DNA of 64,000 nucleotides from an uncultured Oscillospiraceae bacterium (GCA_910589145.1 CAJUSD010000006.1:52439-116438); one strand, 5' to 3'; positions 1 to 9,122 are shown, counted from the first letter of the stretch. Made by a program: numbers and translations. Notes: generated by a model from the letters alone, not told the origin.

Positions 1-192
1 GCCCAATTGGAGAACTTTGAAAAAGCGTATCCTGACGCCTTTAAAGCAAATGTAAAAATGCCTCCTATGGGGCACTATGGCGATTCTGAACTGGAAATCG
101 GCCGAGTTTGCGTTCAGTTGGCTTCTCCAGACTTTAAGTACCTTACTGGCGAAACCCTTACTTTGGAAGGCGGAATGGGCCTGCGTCCATAA
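1..192 (+). CDS. Short-chain dehydrogenase/reductase, C-terminal fragment
   Basis: The reading frame is open from the first base and ends at a TAA, so the gene starts upstream of the window. The visible 63 residues end in YLTGETLTLEGGMGLRP, the usual C-terminal strand of classical SDR oxidoreductases (TG-x-x-L-x-x-x-GG). The Rossmann fold and the Tyr-x-x-x-Lys active site lie outside the window, so substrate and cofactor cannot be stated. A strong hairpin terminator follows 29 bases after the stop. Confidence 0.75.
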   Translation, partial: AQLENFEKAYPDAFKANVKMPPMGHYGDSELEIGRVCVQLASPDFKYLTGETLTLEGGMGLRP

Positions 193-220
193 GGTTTTCC
201 AAAAACAATATGAGTTCGCA

Positions 221-264
221 GCCCCCGCTGGATACTATTATCGGTATCCAGCGGGGGCCTTTTC
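221..264 (+). terminator. Rho-independent terminator of the SDR gene
   Basis: A perfect 15-bp stem (221-235 with 244-258) and an 8-base loop are followed by CTTTTCTG. It ends the plus-strand SDR transcript and separates it from the convergent receptor gene that ends at 282. Confidence 0.9.
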
Positions 265-281
265 TGTTTGCAGGAATATTT

Positions 282-3200
282 TTATTGGGCAGCTTGGCTT
301 AAAGCGTCATAAAAAGCCTGATAGTCACCCTCAGTAAAAATACAGCTAGTATAGGAATCTGTGTTAATTTTATAAACAGCTAATTCTTTCTCTTCCGCCT
401 GGAAAACCCACTGTTCGTCATTTTTGAGTTTAATACTGACCACAAACCCATTTTTAGGTGAAATGATTGGATTTGCCATGATACCTTCATTGTATTCTTG
501 TTTGTATACCCGCATTGTACACAATACATGATATAAACGTTCCATTTTTCGTGCGTTCACCGTTTCAACATGAAAAGAACTTTTTTCCATGGAACCTGAA
601 GCGTTAATAGAAGCTATATTTTCCGGTTTAATATTTTCAGAAATAGAAAAAATATAAGTCGGATTTTTTTCAGAAACTTGCTGCAGCCCGCTTAAAAGCC
701 TGTCAGTTTCCCCCTCCAGTAATGAATAACGAATACCAAAACCCATATTACTGGAAGAAATATCCAGCCCGTCTTTCCACACTTCAATCCTGTATGAAAC
801 ACCTGTACGAAACGACATAAGAAGCACAGAATGAGACCCAGTATTAGGTCTTCCCTCTTTATCCTGTACCACAGCATCTTTTGTTTTGTCCACTTTAAGG
901 GATTTTAAAAGGTCGGAAATTTGTAATAATGCCCACTGTTCATCTGTCTGAAAATTATTATCAGCTCCATATTCGGAAGCTGCAATAAATTCAGTTTTTG
1001 TTATCTTCTCCGGGTTCATAAACACAAGCCATTGAACCAGTCCCGGCTCAGAGGCATTGTTGTTTTGACAAAGCGTCAGCAGCTCCCGCTCCTGGCTGTC
1101 AATATATATTTCTTCCCTGCCGGTAGAAGTCATCAGCAGAAAACCGCCTTCGCTTTTGTCTTTTGGTGCTGCCGTTTTGCCGGATTCCAGCAGTTTTAAT
1201 GCTGTTTCAAGCTGTTTTTTACTGGCAATCCTGTGATAAGTGTACATCTTTGGATGATAGCTGTATGCTTCCAATACCTCTGCGCCAAAGTAGGTCAAAG
1301 GTTCATCGGGTTTTGCAGGAGTTTCCGGTAATACAGGAGCGGGCAGGGAAACCGAACTTTGGCTTGGTGTTGGCTCTACCGTTTGCACTGGATCGTGATC
1401 TTCCTCTGGGACGGTAGTGTCCCCGTATGCAGCCACGAAATCCGCCCACTCCTGATAGGTGCATTTCGTTAGGTCAACCCGCTGCTCCTCCTCCCCAAAA
1501 GCACTGATTAGATAAGCATACTCAATTGGTCCGTCAGGAGACATAGCCCCAACCAGCACAGTCAGGTTTGCCTTGTCCTTTACCGGATAGGGTACAATAT
1601 AAAGTCCGCTTCCTACATCTCTGCCATTGGCATAACCTTTAAAGTCCTCCCAGGTAAGGGGTTGGCCACCCTGGGCCTTCTCCACAAGGGCTTTGATATC
1701 CAAAAGCGTGATCTGGGACTCCAGACTTGCTGGTTCCGGCAGAGGGTCTCCGCTCTTGTTGGGCAGCTCTTTCTTGTCCAGGTATGCCATCAGGCTGTTA
1801 TAAGTCTCCTGAGATATCTGGGAACGGTAATCCATGGGATGTTCCACATAAAACTTTCCGTCCTTCTGATAGACAAAGTATACCCGGAAGCCTCCCCCGC
1901 CGATTTCCACCCGCAAAAATTCCTCTGTGTCCGGGTATGGGGATGTGCTTTTTTCTTCGTCATAGGAATTAAGCAGCAGGGATGGAAGCTGCATATTAAC
2001 AAAGCTGTTATACAGAACATTGTGCTGGACGGCTTCACCCTGTCGATACAGCGTAAAGGAAGAAACATATTCATCCATTGATGCCATATCCAACGCCACA
2101 TAGGTCTCAGGCCCGCCGTCTCTGTCGTGTTCAATGACCTGGTAGCCAATATTGAGCCATTCCCCCGGCTGGATGTCGTCCAGCCAGTTTCCTTTCTTTT
2201 CATCATCCCGGCGGATATAAACCTCTGTGCCAGCTTCCCCTTCTGCGCAATCGGTGAGGATACGGGCTGAAATAATACCGTTGGACTCACTGTCAGCTTC
2301 TACCTGCAAATTGGAATATATAATCGCTTCCGCTGAATCTTCCTGTTTTGGCGATGCAATACATATGGCGGCTACTACAATACATAATGCCAGCGCTGCA
2401 ATGATTATAGCCAGTGTCGGTTTCTTATATTTCAAAATATTCTGTATCCTTTCTTTAGCAGAAATTTCTCCAAACGCCAAAGGGCTTCCTATCATCTTTT
2501 TCCCTACAGACAAATTTAAAATAGACCGGCTGTAATTTGCCCGGATATCTTCTCCTGTTTTCTTTAACACTGATTCATCGCAGGCGTATTCCATTTCAGC
2601 GGAGGCCAGCTTTTGGAAGTTCCACACAATGGGATTGAACCAATGAATACACAGTGCCAGATAATACAATATCTTTATCAGGTGATCCTTTCGGCGGATA
2701 TGGGTTTGTTCATGAAGGAGGATATAATCCAGTTCATCCTCACGAAGGGCCAGAGGCAGATAAATTTTGGGGCGGATAACGCCGCAGACAAACGGCCCTG
2801 GTATCTGGTCTGAACAATAGACATTTTTTCCGTACTGAGGGCATTTTACCGCAGAGGCGACTTTATGCTTAAGCATCCAATAAGTGATTATGCCATACGC
2901 TGCCATTCCCAAGCATCCTGCCAGCCATATCCAAATAAGAATAGGAATCTGCTTATCAGAGGCTTTTTCTGCCGGGATTGTACTGTTTGGCTTTGTCAGA
3001 ACAACCGGGGTTTTAATAATATTATCTTCCCGCGGCGTTACTCCTGCCGCAACTGCACGGTCAAAGTCCGGTTCCCCCTGAAGATGGACTTCATAATTCC
3101 CTACAGGGGATTCAGGAACCCGCTGGACCAGTTTTACTGCACTTTCTATTGGGGACAGTTGGAACAGTCCTACCGGCAGGGGGATTCCCACAGGGCAGAG

Positions 3201-3353
3201 CAGACGAACAACCACTACTAAGCACATCAGCGAACACATATATTTGGGAGCCTTCATCCAATCCAAAATCAACAGTAAAAGCCCCACAGCCAATATGGTC
3301 AATGTGCCGTAGAGGGACATTTTAATCATTGTTACAAAGAATTCCGACAGCAT
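282..3353 (-). CDS. BlaR1/MecR1-like M56 metallopeptidase receptor with atypical sensor region
   Basis: The 1023-residue protein has N-terminal membrane helices, a zinc-protease motif HEQTH (residues 214-218), the downstream ACDE motif typical of M56/BlaR1 peptidases, and a further helix near residue 325. In the family, a ligand-bound outer sensor activates the cytoplasmic protease, which relieves repression by a BlaI partner. That partner is encoded just upstream on the same strand. The roughly 680 residues after the last helix are much longer than in BlaR1 (about 600 residues in total). I found no penicillin-binding SxxK/SxN/KTG set there, so the signal need not be a beta-lactam. The start has GGAGG 8 bases upstream. 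A repeat element separates it from blaI. Confidence 0.85.
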   Translation of the reverse strand: MLSEFFVTMIKMSLYGTLTILAVGLLLLILDWMKAPKYMCSLMCLVVVVRLLCPVGIPLPVGLFQLSPIESAVKLVQRVPESPVGNYEVHLQGEPDFDRAVAAGVTPREDNIIKTPVVLTKPNSTIPAEKASDKQIPILIWIWLAGCLGMAAYGIITYWMLKHKVASAVKCPQYGKNVYCSDQIPGPFVCGVIRPKIYLPLALREDELDYILLHEQTHIRRKDHLIKILYYLALCIHWFNPIVWNFQKLASAEMEYACDESVLKKTGEDIRANYSRSILNLSVGKKMIGSPLAFGEISAKERIQNILKYKKPTLAIIIAALALCIVVAAICIASPKQEDSAEAIIYSNLQVEADSESNGIISARILTDCAEGEAGTEVYIRRDDEKKGNWLDDIQPGEWLNIGYQVIEHDRDGGPETYVALDMASMDEYVSSFTLYRQGEAVQHNVLYNSFVNMQLPSLLLNSYDEEKSTSPYPDTEEFLRVEIGGGGFRVYFVYQKDGKFYVEHPMDYRSQISQETYNSLMAYLDKKELPNKSGDPLPEPASLESQITLLDIKALVEKAQGGQPLTWEDFKGYANGRDVGSGLYIVPYPVKDKANLTVLVGAMSPDGPIEYAYLISAFGEEEQRVDLTKCTYQEWADFVAAYGDTTVPEEDHDPVQTVEPTPSQSSVSLPAPVLPETPAKPDEPLTYFGAEVLEAYSYHPKMYTYHRIASKKQLETALKLLESGKTAAPKDKSEGGFLLMTSTGREEIYIDSQERELLTLCQNNNASEPGLVQWLVFMNPEKITKTEFIAASEYGADNNFQTDEQWALLQISDLLKSLKVDKTKDAVVQDKEGRPNTGSHSVLLMSFRTGVSYRIEVWKDGLDISSSNMGFGIRYSLLEGETDRLLSGLQQVSEKNPTYIFSISENIKPENIASINASGSMEKSSFHVETVNARKMERLYHVLCTMRVYKQEYNEGIMANPIISPKNGFVVSIKLKNDEQWVFQAEEKELAVYKINTDSYTSCIFTEGDYQAFYDALSQAAQ

Positions 3354-3374
3354 TTTGTTTTCCTCCTTTGCTTA

Positions 3375-3506
3375 GATCCTATCCCAGCGCACGCAGACTG
3401 CACAGTCAGATTTTTTGTCAAACAAGGCAGTTTTCCGCAGAGGGGCTGTCGCCCGTCAAGGGAAATCAATGCGGTTTGACGGAAAATATGCAAACTGGAT
3501 AGGCTC
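3375..3506. repeat. Dispersed repeat family A, copy 1
   Basis: This 132-bp element has partly inverted ends (CCTATCC at the left, GGATAGG at the right) and an internal inverted pair around TTTTCCGC/GCGG. It is similar along its length to 5616-5774 (inverted) and 15311-15470 (same orientation). It lies between blaI and the receptor gene and touches the blaI stop codon. It carries no credible ORF. It looks like a non-autonomous MITE-like element (inference). Confidence 0.75.
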
Positions 3507-3887
3507 TTAGCCTCCTTTCCCCTGTTTTGTCTGATAATCGTCAATCAGTTTCCTGATCTCCTGCGCTTCCGCATCAGACAGGCCCTGCTCCCCTAAAAAG
3601 GCGGCGATAAACCGCGGAAGGGAGCCGCCAAAGGCTTTATCAAGGACAGCTTGTCCTTCCTGCTGCTGAACCTGTTCCTTTTTGGCCAAAGAGGTGACAA
3701 CAGCTGATTCGTTTTGAAGGATGCCTTTGTTACAGAGCTTTTTGAGAACCGTGTAAGTTGTGGTACGTTTCCATCCTAGGCGCTGTTCGCAGATTTTACA
3801 TAATTCTCGTGACTGGATTGGCTCTGTTTCCCAGACGATGGAAGCCAACCGGTATTCTGCATCAAACAATTTTTGCTTTTGCGGCAT
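3507..3887 (-). CDS. blaI: BlaI/MecI/CopY-family transcriptional repressor
   Basis: This 126-residue protein has the BlaI winged-helix layout: an LFDAEYRLASIVWE-like helix, then GWKRTTTYTVLKKLCNKGIL as the recognition helix and wing, then a C-terminal dimerisation helix. BlaI proteins bind inverted repeats over their own promoter and are cleaved when the M56 receptor fires. I chose the ATG at 3887 because GGGAG lies 8-9 bases upstream; an upstream in-frame GTG sits too close to that site. An operator-like palindrome overlaps its promoter, and the receptor gene follows after repeat A1. Confidence 0.9.
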   Translation of the reverse strand: MPQKQKLFDAEYRLASIVWETEPIQSRELCKICEQRLGWKRTTTYTVLKKLCNKGILQNESAVVTSLAKKEQVQQQEGQAVLDKAFGGSLPRFIAAFLGEQGLSDAEAQEIRKLIDDYQTKQGKGG

Positions 3888-3919
3888 TTTCTGCACTCCC
3901 TTTGTGATGTTATTCCTTC

Positions 3920-3951
3920 TTTAGTCTAACACAATAGACTAAATATGTCAA
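3920..3951 (-). promoter_or_regulatory. blaI promoter with overlapping BlaI operator
   Basis: Read on the minus strand there is a TTGACA box (3946-3951), a 17-base spacer and a TAGACT box (3923-3928). A perfect 9-bp inverted repeat TTTAGTCTA/TAGACTAAA with a 6-base gap (3920-3943) spans the spacer and -10 box. This is the expected arrangement for autoregulation by BlaI. Confidence 0.75.
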
Positions 3952-3965
3952 GCGGCATGAACCAT

Positions 3966-4000
3966 TAAACAAAGACAGCGCAGCCTTTACGGCTGCGCTG
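3966..4000 (-). terminator. Terminator of the PatB-type gene
   Basis: A 10-bp stem (CAGCGCAGCC with its complement, 3976-4000, 5-base loop) is followed on the minus strand by TCTTTGTTTAA. It lies between the aminotransferase stop and the blaI promoter. Confidence 0.75.
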
Positions 4001-4052
4001 CACAAAGAAAATATACTCACAAAAACGTAATTAGTTAGGGTGCCGAGTCACC

Positions 4053-5231
4053 TTATAGTTTCTTGACGCTTTCAGCAATCTGCTTGCAGGCTTTCTCCAG
4101 AACTTTCCACGGAGAGCCAATGTTCATCCGTTCAAAGCCAACACCTTCCGGCCCAAATATAGAACCATCGTTAAGCCAAACCTTGGCCTTTTCAAGCATA
4201 AAGGCATCAACCTTTTCCGGCAAAACGGGAATCCCCCTGCAATCCAGCCATAAAAGATATGTGCCTTCCGGCTGAACTACCTTAATCTGTGGAAGTTCAT
4301 TTTCAAAGAATTCCGTGGTTTTCCTCACATTCTCCTGAAGATAGGCCTTGACTTCTTCCAGCCATTCTTCTCCGCATTCATAAGCGGCTTGACAGGCGGT
4401 TAAGCCAAAAATAGCAGGTTCCCCGCAATGCCATAAAGCCAAAACATCTTTAAATTTCTGCCGGATTTCAGGATTTGGAATAAAGATATTGGACGTTTTC
4501 AACCCAGCAAGGTTAAAAGATTTACTGGGTGCAGTACAGGTAATACAGATATCCCTGAAATCCTCTCGAAGTGAAGCAAAGGGGATGTGGGCAAACCCTT
4601 CCCATACAAAATCACAATGGATTTCATCCGAAACAATTGTTACATGATGTTTCAGACAAACCTCCCCCATACGGGTTAATTCCTCTTTGGTCCATACGCG
4701 CCCTATGGGGTTATGCGGGCTGCAAAGGATAAATAATTTAATATGTTCATCAATAATTTTCTTTTCAAAGTCTTCAAAATCAATCTCATACCGTTTTCCG
4801 TCAAACAGCAGGGGGTTACGGACTGTACGGCGGCGGCTGTCTTCAATTGCGTGGGCAAAGGGATGATAAACCGGGCTTTGAATCAACACCGCGTCGCCCT
4901 GCTGTGTGAAGGCTGAAACTGCTGCACTGACAGCGTATACCACTCCGGGAGTGCGGATCATCCAATCTTCCTCCAACTTCCACTGGAACCGACGCTCAAA
5001 CCAGGACTGGATTGCCTTTATGTATCCTTCCCCTACTCTGGTATACCCAAAAACGCCATGCTCACACCGCTCATGGACCCGCTGGATGATTTCATCTGAA
5101 GATCGGAAGTCCATATCGGCTATCCATAGGGAGATCATATCAGGCGTTTCGCCCTTTGCTGGATCAAATGTGTGTTTTACACTGTCAGAGTTGCTTCGAT
5201 CAATGATTTCGTCAAAATTGTAGCGTCCCAT
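4053..5231 (-). CDS. patB: MalY/PatB-family PLP-dependent aminotransferase (C-S lyase)
   Basis: The 392-residue protein is full length for the fold-type I MalY/PatB family. Visible marks are the N-terminal SLWIADMDF, the CSPHNPIGRVW substrate loop, the SDEIHCDF aspartate loop, and the PLP lysine in APSKSFNLAGLK (near residue 237). Family members cleave cystathionine or cysteine C-S bonds and some act as aminotransferases; the substrate cannot be read here. The gene is monocistronic, with its own terminator. The start ATG has AGGAGG about 9 bases upstream. Confidence 0.9.
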   Translation of the reverse strand: MGRYNFDEIIDRSNSDSVKHTFDPAKGETPDMISLWIADMDFRSSDEIIQRVHERCEHGVFGYTRVGEGYIKAIQSWFERRFQWKLEEDWMIRTPGVVYAVSAAVSAFTQQGDAVLIQSPVYHPFAHAIEDSRRRTVRNPLLFDGKRYEIDFEDFEKKIIDEHIKLFILCSPHNPIGRVWTKEELTRMGEVCLKHHVTIVSDEIHCDFVWEGFAHIPFASLREDFRDICITCTAPSKSFNLAGLKTSNIFIPNPEIRQKFKDVLALWHCGEPAIFGLTACQAAYECGEEWLEEVKAYLQENVRKTTEFFENELPQIKVVQPEGTYLLWLDCRGIPVLPEKVDAFMLEKAKVWLNDGSIFGPEGVGFERMNIGSPWKVLEKACKQIAESVKKL

Positions 5232-5615
5232 TTCTTGGGCCTCCTTTTTCTTTCCCCTTAGTACTTATCCTAAAATTATCTGCATATCTTGCTTACATAT
5301 TTTTACTCAATTTGCGCCAAAATTACTTGACAGGCGGCAGCCTGCCCGCGAAATTTTTACACATTTCAAGAAAAATCTGATTGTATAATTTATGCACGTC
5401 TAATTCTACTAAGCTCTTAATTTTGGGGTTTAATTTTGTAATGGGGATTTTGCAGCGGGGGATGGACTGCGCTCCAGGTTGAAGGAATGTATTACTTCTA
5501 TTATACATTAATTGTCGCAAAATGGAATAGTTTGTTGAAAAGAAATATAAGACAATTTATGAGATGAAAAGACACAGACTGACAAATATTTGCACAAGAA
5601 TGACTGCTGGAATAA
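5232..5615. other. Intergenic region upstream of the PatB-type gene
   Basis: This AT-rich stretch shows no gene. It contains a small GC-rich inverted repeat (GGCGGCAGCCTGCC, about 5333-5346) and must hold the aminotransferase promoter, but I could not place -35/-10 boxes with confidence. Confidence 0.5.
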
Positions 5616-5774
5616 GAGCCTATCCCAAAATAATCCACCCCCGTCCTGCTTGCATATTTTCCGCCAAACTGTGTTGGTTTTCCTTGCCGGGCGACAGCCC
5701 GCCTGCAGAAAACCGCCTTATTTGGCAAAAATTTGACTGCACAGTCTGGGCGCATCTCATTATGGGATAGGCAC
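5616..5774. repeat. Dispersed repeat family A, copy 2 (inverted)
   Basis: The 159-bp element has ends GAGCCTATCCCA and TGGGATAGGC. Its reverse complement aligns along its length with copy 3 (15311-15470) and copy 1 (3375-3506), including the internal TTTGGCGGAAAATATGCAAG block. No coding potential is seen. Confidence 0.8.
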
Positions 5775-5839
5775 TAAATTTTTTGTCTTTCTTCTGCATT
5801 TGCTTGACAATGGAGATCATGATTTTTGTGGCATATATA

Positions 5840-5888
5840 AAAAGCAGCGTTCCTTCCTCCTTTTATGGAGTACGGAAACACTGCTTTT
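5840..5888 (-). terminator. Bidirectional-looking terminator after the Rnf-like operon
   Basis: The arms AAAAGCAGCGTTCC and GGAAACACTGCTTTT form a long stem with an inner CTCC/GGAG pairing. On the minus strand the stem is followed by TTTTTATATA. It lies 120 bases beyond the last minus-strand gene of the Rnf-like operon. Confidence 0.7.
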
Positions 5889-6007
5889 ATGTTTATGGGT
5901 TTGTCCTTATGGGGACATCCTAGCCTGTCAGCCTTTTGCGCTTTCTCTTTAGGGATGCTTGCTTACACCCTTTTTCATCCGCTTTAGGCTGCGCCCGCAG
6001 ATTATTT

Positions 6008-6298
6008 TTATTTTCCAACAATCCGAAAGTAACCTTTCCTCTGCTGTCTTCCAGGTTTCTCCTGCTGCCTTTTGGCTGTATAGCGAAGATTAAGTGTAAT
6101 ATCAAAGCTCCCCAATGCCGAAGCCAAGCCTACCGCAGCCGCACATATAGAGCAGACTGCAATACACAGAACCACCAGATGGAGCTTATCCTTTTCCTGT
6201 TTTCTTCCAAATACAAATTTTTTCCGTTTTTTGGAACCCCTAAATTTCTTATGGAGCCCTGCTTTTTTCCGGGCATTCCGGCTGCTGTTAAAAATCAT
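6008..6298 (-). CDS. Small basic single-pass membrane protein, unknown function
   Basis: The 96-residue ORF has a strongly basic N-terminus (residues 1-37), one membrane helix (LHLVVLCIAVCSICAAAVGLA, about residues 39-59) and a basic tail. It follows the DUF4015 gene by 65 bases on the same strand and precedes a terminator. A GGAAAGGA site lies about 11 bases before the ATG. It resembles no Rnf subunit: there is no RnfG flavin motif and no RnfB cysteine cluster. I do not recognise it. That it is a real gene is inferred from its position and its helix. Confidence 0.5.
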   Translation of the reverse strand: MIFNSSRNARKKAGLHKKFRGSKKRKKFVFGRKQEKDKLHLVVLCIAVCSICAAAVGLASALGSFDITLNLRYTAKRQQEKPGRQQRKGYFRIVGK

Positions 6299-6363
6299 AA
6301 AGCATACATCCTTTCCATATAAGAAGCAGGAATATAAACTCTGTTCGTCAATTAGCGAATCAA

Positions 6364-7662
6364 CTATTTAGCTAATCCAGCAATATAGTCGACTTGATTC
6401 GGGTAACCGGAGAATTCACTGTAGAAAAAGATATCTGCCATACCGATTCTGGTTAAGGCTTCAGACTCCCTCTGTATGATGTCAGCGTTTATTTGTAAGC
6501 TGTTGGTTCCGTCACATTCCACAACTGCACGATATCCTCTGTTTTCCATAGTTTGTGAATCCAGGAATGGTTTTAAAGCGTCAGCAGCCGTGTTAATAAC
6601 CAAAGTTGGTTCTGCATTGCTTTCCAAAACCACCTCTCCAAAAATATACTGACTGCTAAATTGGTTTTGCAAATGGCTGAGGGAAAAGTCAATATAAATG
6701 GGACATTGGAAACGTTCCAAAGGATTCCCCTCTCCGTAGGTAAAGCCATTAGAGTCGATAATGTCCATTGCCCGCATCATAACAGACATTTCCACTTCCA
6801 TGGAACTGAGGCGTTCCTGAATCTGGGCAGCAAAGTTTTCCAGTACATCTGCCTTTGAAGTATTGCCTGCCTCTGCTCCAAAATATACATTTTCCAGCTG
6901 ATAGCCCCATGGGAATTGAAGTCCTGCAAGAATGACTTCCTGAAAACCAAGTTCAGCACTTTCTACAGCGAGCTGAAGCACATAATTCCGTGCTTCCTGC
7001 GTATAGGGGTTCAGCCAAGGCTGTCCCCCGTTGTCAGGGGTATTGTCATACCAGAGCATGTTTTCATTTTGATAGAAGCAGCCCATCCGGCGCAAACTGT
7101 AAGACGCAACATGATCCTTAAATGCATATACCCGCGCAATAGGCCGCATCCCTTTTTCGGAAATGGCCTTAGCGACCTCACCCAAATCAACAGCAGCATC
7201 GGAAATTGCAAGTGCTTCCTGGGCTGTTTTGACCTTTGACAAATGCAGAACTGCTCCGTTTTCATTTTTGATATCTACAACAACCTCTGACGCACCGTTT
7301 TTCATTGCGTTCTCTAAAAAACCATCCAGTTTTATCGGGTCAGATAAAACGGAATGGGCGAGATATACTGCCCGTATATTCTTCTTTTCTTCTGTTTTTG
7401 TTTCTACTGGTTGGGAGGAAGACAGCTCCGAAGATATTTCGGAAGAACTTTCCTCCGGCAAAACGGATGATTCCCCTTGGGAATTTTCTTCCCCCCTTCT
7501 GGCAATGTATTCCATAACCGGTTCATATATGGCAATCCCCACCACTACAAGAGTAGCCACCAAAACCGCCCATACCAGCATCAGAAAAAATGTCACAACC
7601 GGCCGCCTTTGCTGTCCTAAATATCCATGATACCGTTTTATCTTAATTGGCTTCTTCGCCAA
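6364..7662 (-). CDS. Membrane-anchored DUF4015-type putative glycoside hydrolase
   Basis: The 432-residue protein has a basic cytoplasmic start, one helix (FFLMLVWAVLVATLVVVGIA, about 25-44), a Ser/Glu-rich linker (about 57-93) and an outer domain. That domain has the DUF4015 pattern: AVYLAHSVL, VVVDIKNENG, PIARVYAFKD, PWLNPYTQEARNYVLQLAVE. The family resembles TIM-barrel glycoside hydrolases, but activity is mostly undemonstrated. The start is a TTG with AGGAAGGGTGA upstream; no in-frame ATG fits. It begins 34 bases after rnfA and appears to be in the same transcript. The link to the electron-transfer genes is by position only. Confidence 0.75.
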   Translation of the reverse strand: MAKKPIKIKRYHGYLGQQRRPVVTFFLMLVWAVLVATLVVVGIAIYEPVMEYIARRGEENSQGESSVLPEESSSEISSELSSSQPVETKTEEKKNIRAVYLAHSVLSDPIKLDGFLENAMKNGASEVVVDIKNENGAVLHLSKVKTAQEALAISDAAVDLGEVAKAISEKGMRPIARVYAFKDHVASYSLRRMGCFYQNENMLWYDNTPDNGGQPWLNPYTQEARNYVLQLAVESAELGFQEVILAGLQFPWGYQLENVYFGAEAGNTSKADVLENFAAQIQERLSSMEVEMSVMMRAMDIIDSNGFTYGEGNPLERFQCPIYIDFSLSHLQNQFSSQYIFGEVVLESNAEPTLVINTAADALKPFLDSQTMENRGYRAVVECDGTNSLQINADIIQRESEALTRIGMADIFFYSEFSGYPNQVDYIAGLAK

Positions 7663-7696
7663 CTTGCATCACCCTTCCTACAATACACAGCTTCGC

Positions 7697-8290
7697 CTAC
7701 AGGGGAAGCTGATGGCCAGACAGTCCATAAAACGCCAGGGACATTATGCCAATATATAGAACCATTGCCGGGAATCCCCGGAACGAACGGGGCGGGGCGG
7801 AAAGTTCGGTCCGCTTTCTTCCCTCTACAACTAACCAGTAGGCAATCGTAAAGCCAATTCCTGTTCCAAAACCAAATCCCATGGATTGGGCGAATGTATA
7901 CGATTGCACCGCCGACAGCATTACTGAACCAAGCACCGCACAGTTAAACGCAGCCAATGACAAATATCCGTTTGCTCTCGATGAGATACGCTTTGGCAGC
8001 AGCATTAAAGCATAATGGCAAATTACATATATGACAGACATTCCAACAAGATAAACAATGGAGCGATATGCGCTCGCCCATCCCCACTTAGCCAACATCC
8101 CACTAATCCAATAACCGGCCATTGTGGAAAGCATGGTCATAATTGTCACCATACCGCCATAGACCAATATTTGCCGTCCACGATGTACTGTAAAAACAGT
8201 TTTGCCAATTCCCAAAGCACGTGTAAAAATGGCATTTTCCAGCGTAATCGCGGTCATTGCCAATATAATAAATTCTGTTAAGAATTCCAT
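7697..8290 (-). CDS. rnfA: RnfA-like integral membrane subunit (one canonical cysteine missing)
   Basis: The 197-residue protein has about six membrane helices and aligns with RnfA/RsxA over its length: ENAIFTRALGIG against NNFVLSRFLGIC, NCAVLGSVML, FGTGIGFTIA, PRSFRGFPAMVLYIGIMSLAFYGLSG. In known Rnf complexes, cysteines of RnfA and RnfE hold a membrane [2Fe-2S] cluster. Here the first is replaced (GIG for GIC) and only the NCAVLG cysteine remains. I chose the start at 8290 (GGAGG six bases upstream). It lies 22 bases after rnfE. The assignment is good; canonical function is doubtful. Confidence 0.8.
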   Translation of the reverse strand: MEFLTEFIILAMTAITLENAIFTRALGIGKTVFTVHRGRQILVYGGMVTIMTMLSTMAGYWISGMLAKWGWASAYRSIVYLVGMSVIYVICHYALMLLPKRISSRANGYLSLAAFNCAVLGSVMLSAVQSYTFAQSMGFGFGTGIGFTIAYWLVVEGRKRTELSAPPRSFRGFPAMVLYIGIMSLAFYGLSGHQLPL

Positions 8291-8312
8291 ATGGCCCTCC
8301 AATTCCATTTTC

Positions 8313-9122
8313 TTAATTATCTAATTTATTCCGCGATGAGCCTTCAAACACATTATACCCATTCTGGGCAGCAATTTCTTCTTTTTGTGGTTCTTCCTCT
8401 TGTGCTAATTTTTCCTTTTTTTCTTTTTTCCCCTTTTTCGGGATCTCCTGAGAAGGATTTTCTTTTCCCGAAATGGCAGATTTGAATGCTTTTGCCCGTT
8501 TTTTTGCCAACTGGATAAAACATCTCTCCAAAAATTGGTAAACAGCTGCAAAATATCCCAAAATAATAAAACCGCCAAAAGAATACTGGATTGGGGAAAG
8601 CTGGAACGGCATCTCTAAAGGCCGTCCCCACAAAGAACCGCTTCCCAATGGTTCACGGATTAGGGAAACCCCAAATAATACCAGTGCAAAACCTGCCGAA
8701 TAACAAAGGGCATTGAGAAGGGCAAAAACCGGTTTTTCCCCTGTGATGCGATGGGAAAGCGCCGGAATCAGCACGGCAGGATTCAGCGCCATCAGCGCAA
8801 AGTACACACCCAATGAATCAAACACAGCCGGGAACAGAGAGGAAAGGAACAATCGCAGCGGAATCAGCGCAACAGCCCCTGCAAGGGAATAAACAACCAT
8901 CCTCAGCCATTGGGGAATGTATTTGGCGAAAAGGGAGGCAATCAAAAAAACGGGGACAGCGGTACAAATCATAGCAGCCGACAAGACAGCGGCATTTTTC
9001 ATAGAGGTTGTGGAGATAACGGCAAAGGGAACGCCCAATCCTAAAGCGAGAACTGGGTTTTCCCAAAAAACCCCGTCGAAAAGATGAAACAGTCTTTTAT
9101 TTTTTGAAGTTGACGAGTTCAA
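8313..9122 (-). CDS. rnfE: RnfE-like integral membrane subunit with charged tail, cluster cysteines absent
   Basis: The 269-residue protein matches RnfE in ENPVLALGLGVPFAV (canonical N-x-x-L-x-x-L-L-G-L-C-P) and LIREPLGSGSLWG (canonical R-E-x-L-G-N-G-T-L-F-G). Both cluster cysteines are missing: LGLCP reads LGVPF and VTNCIVVG reads ALNPAVLI. A Lys/Glu-rich cytoplasmic tail of roughly 55 residues follows the last helix. The start is a TTG with GGAGGGTG upstream, overlapping the end of rnfD by 26 bases. It is an RnfE homologue that probably cannot help bind [2Fe-2S]. Confidence 0.8.
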   Translation of the reverse strand: MNSSTSKNKRLFHLFDGVFWENPVLALGLGVPFAVISTTSMKNAAVLSAAMICTAVPVFLIASLFAKYIPQWLRMVVYSLAGAVALIPLRLFLSSLFPAVFDSLGVYFALMALNPAVLIPALSHRITGEKPVFALLNALCYSAGFALVLFGVSLIREPLGSGSLWGRPLEMPFQLSPIQYSFGGFIILGYFAAVYQFLERCFIQLAKKRAKAFKSAISGKENPSQEIPKKGKKEKKEKLAQEEEPQKEEIAAQNGYNVFEGSSRNKLDN

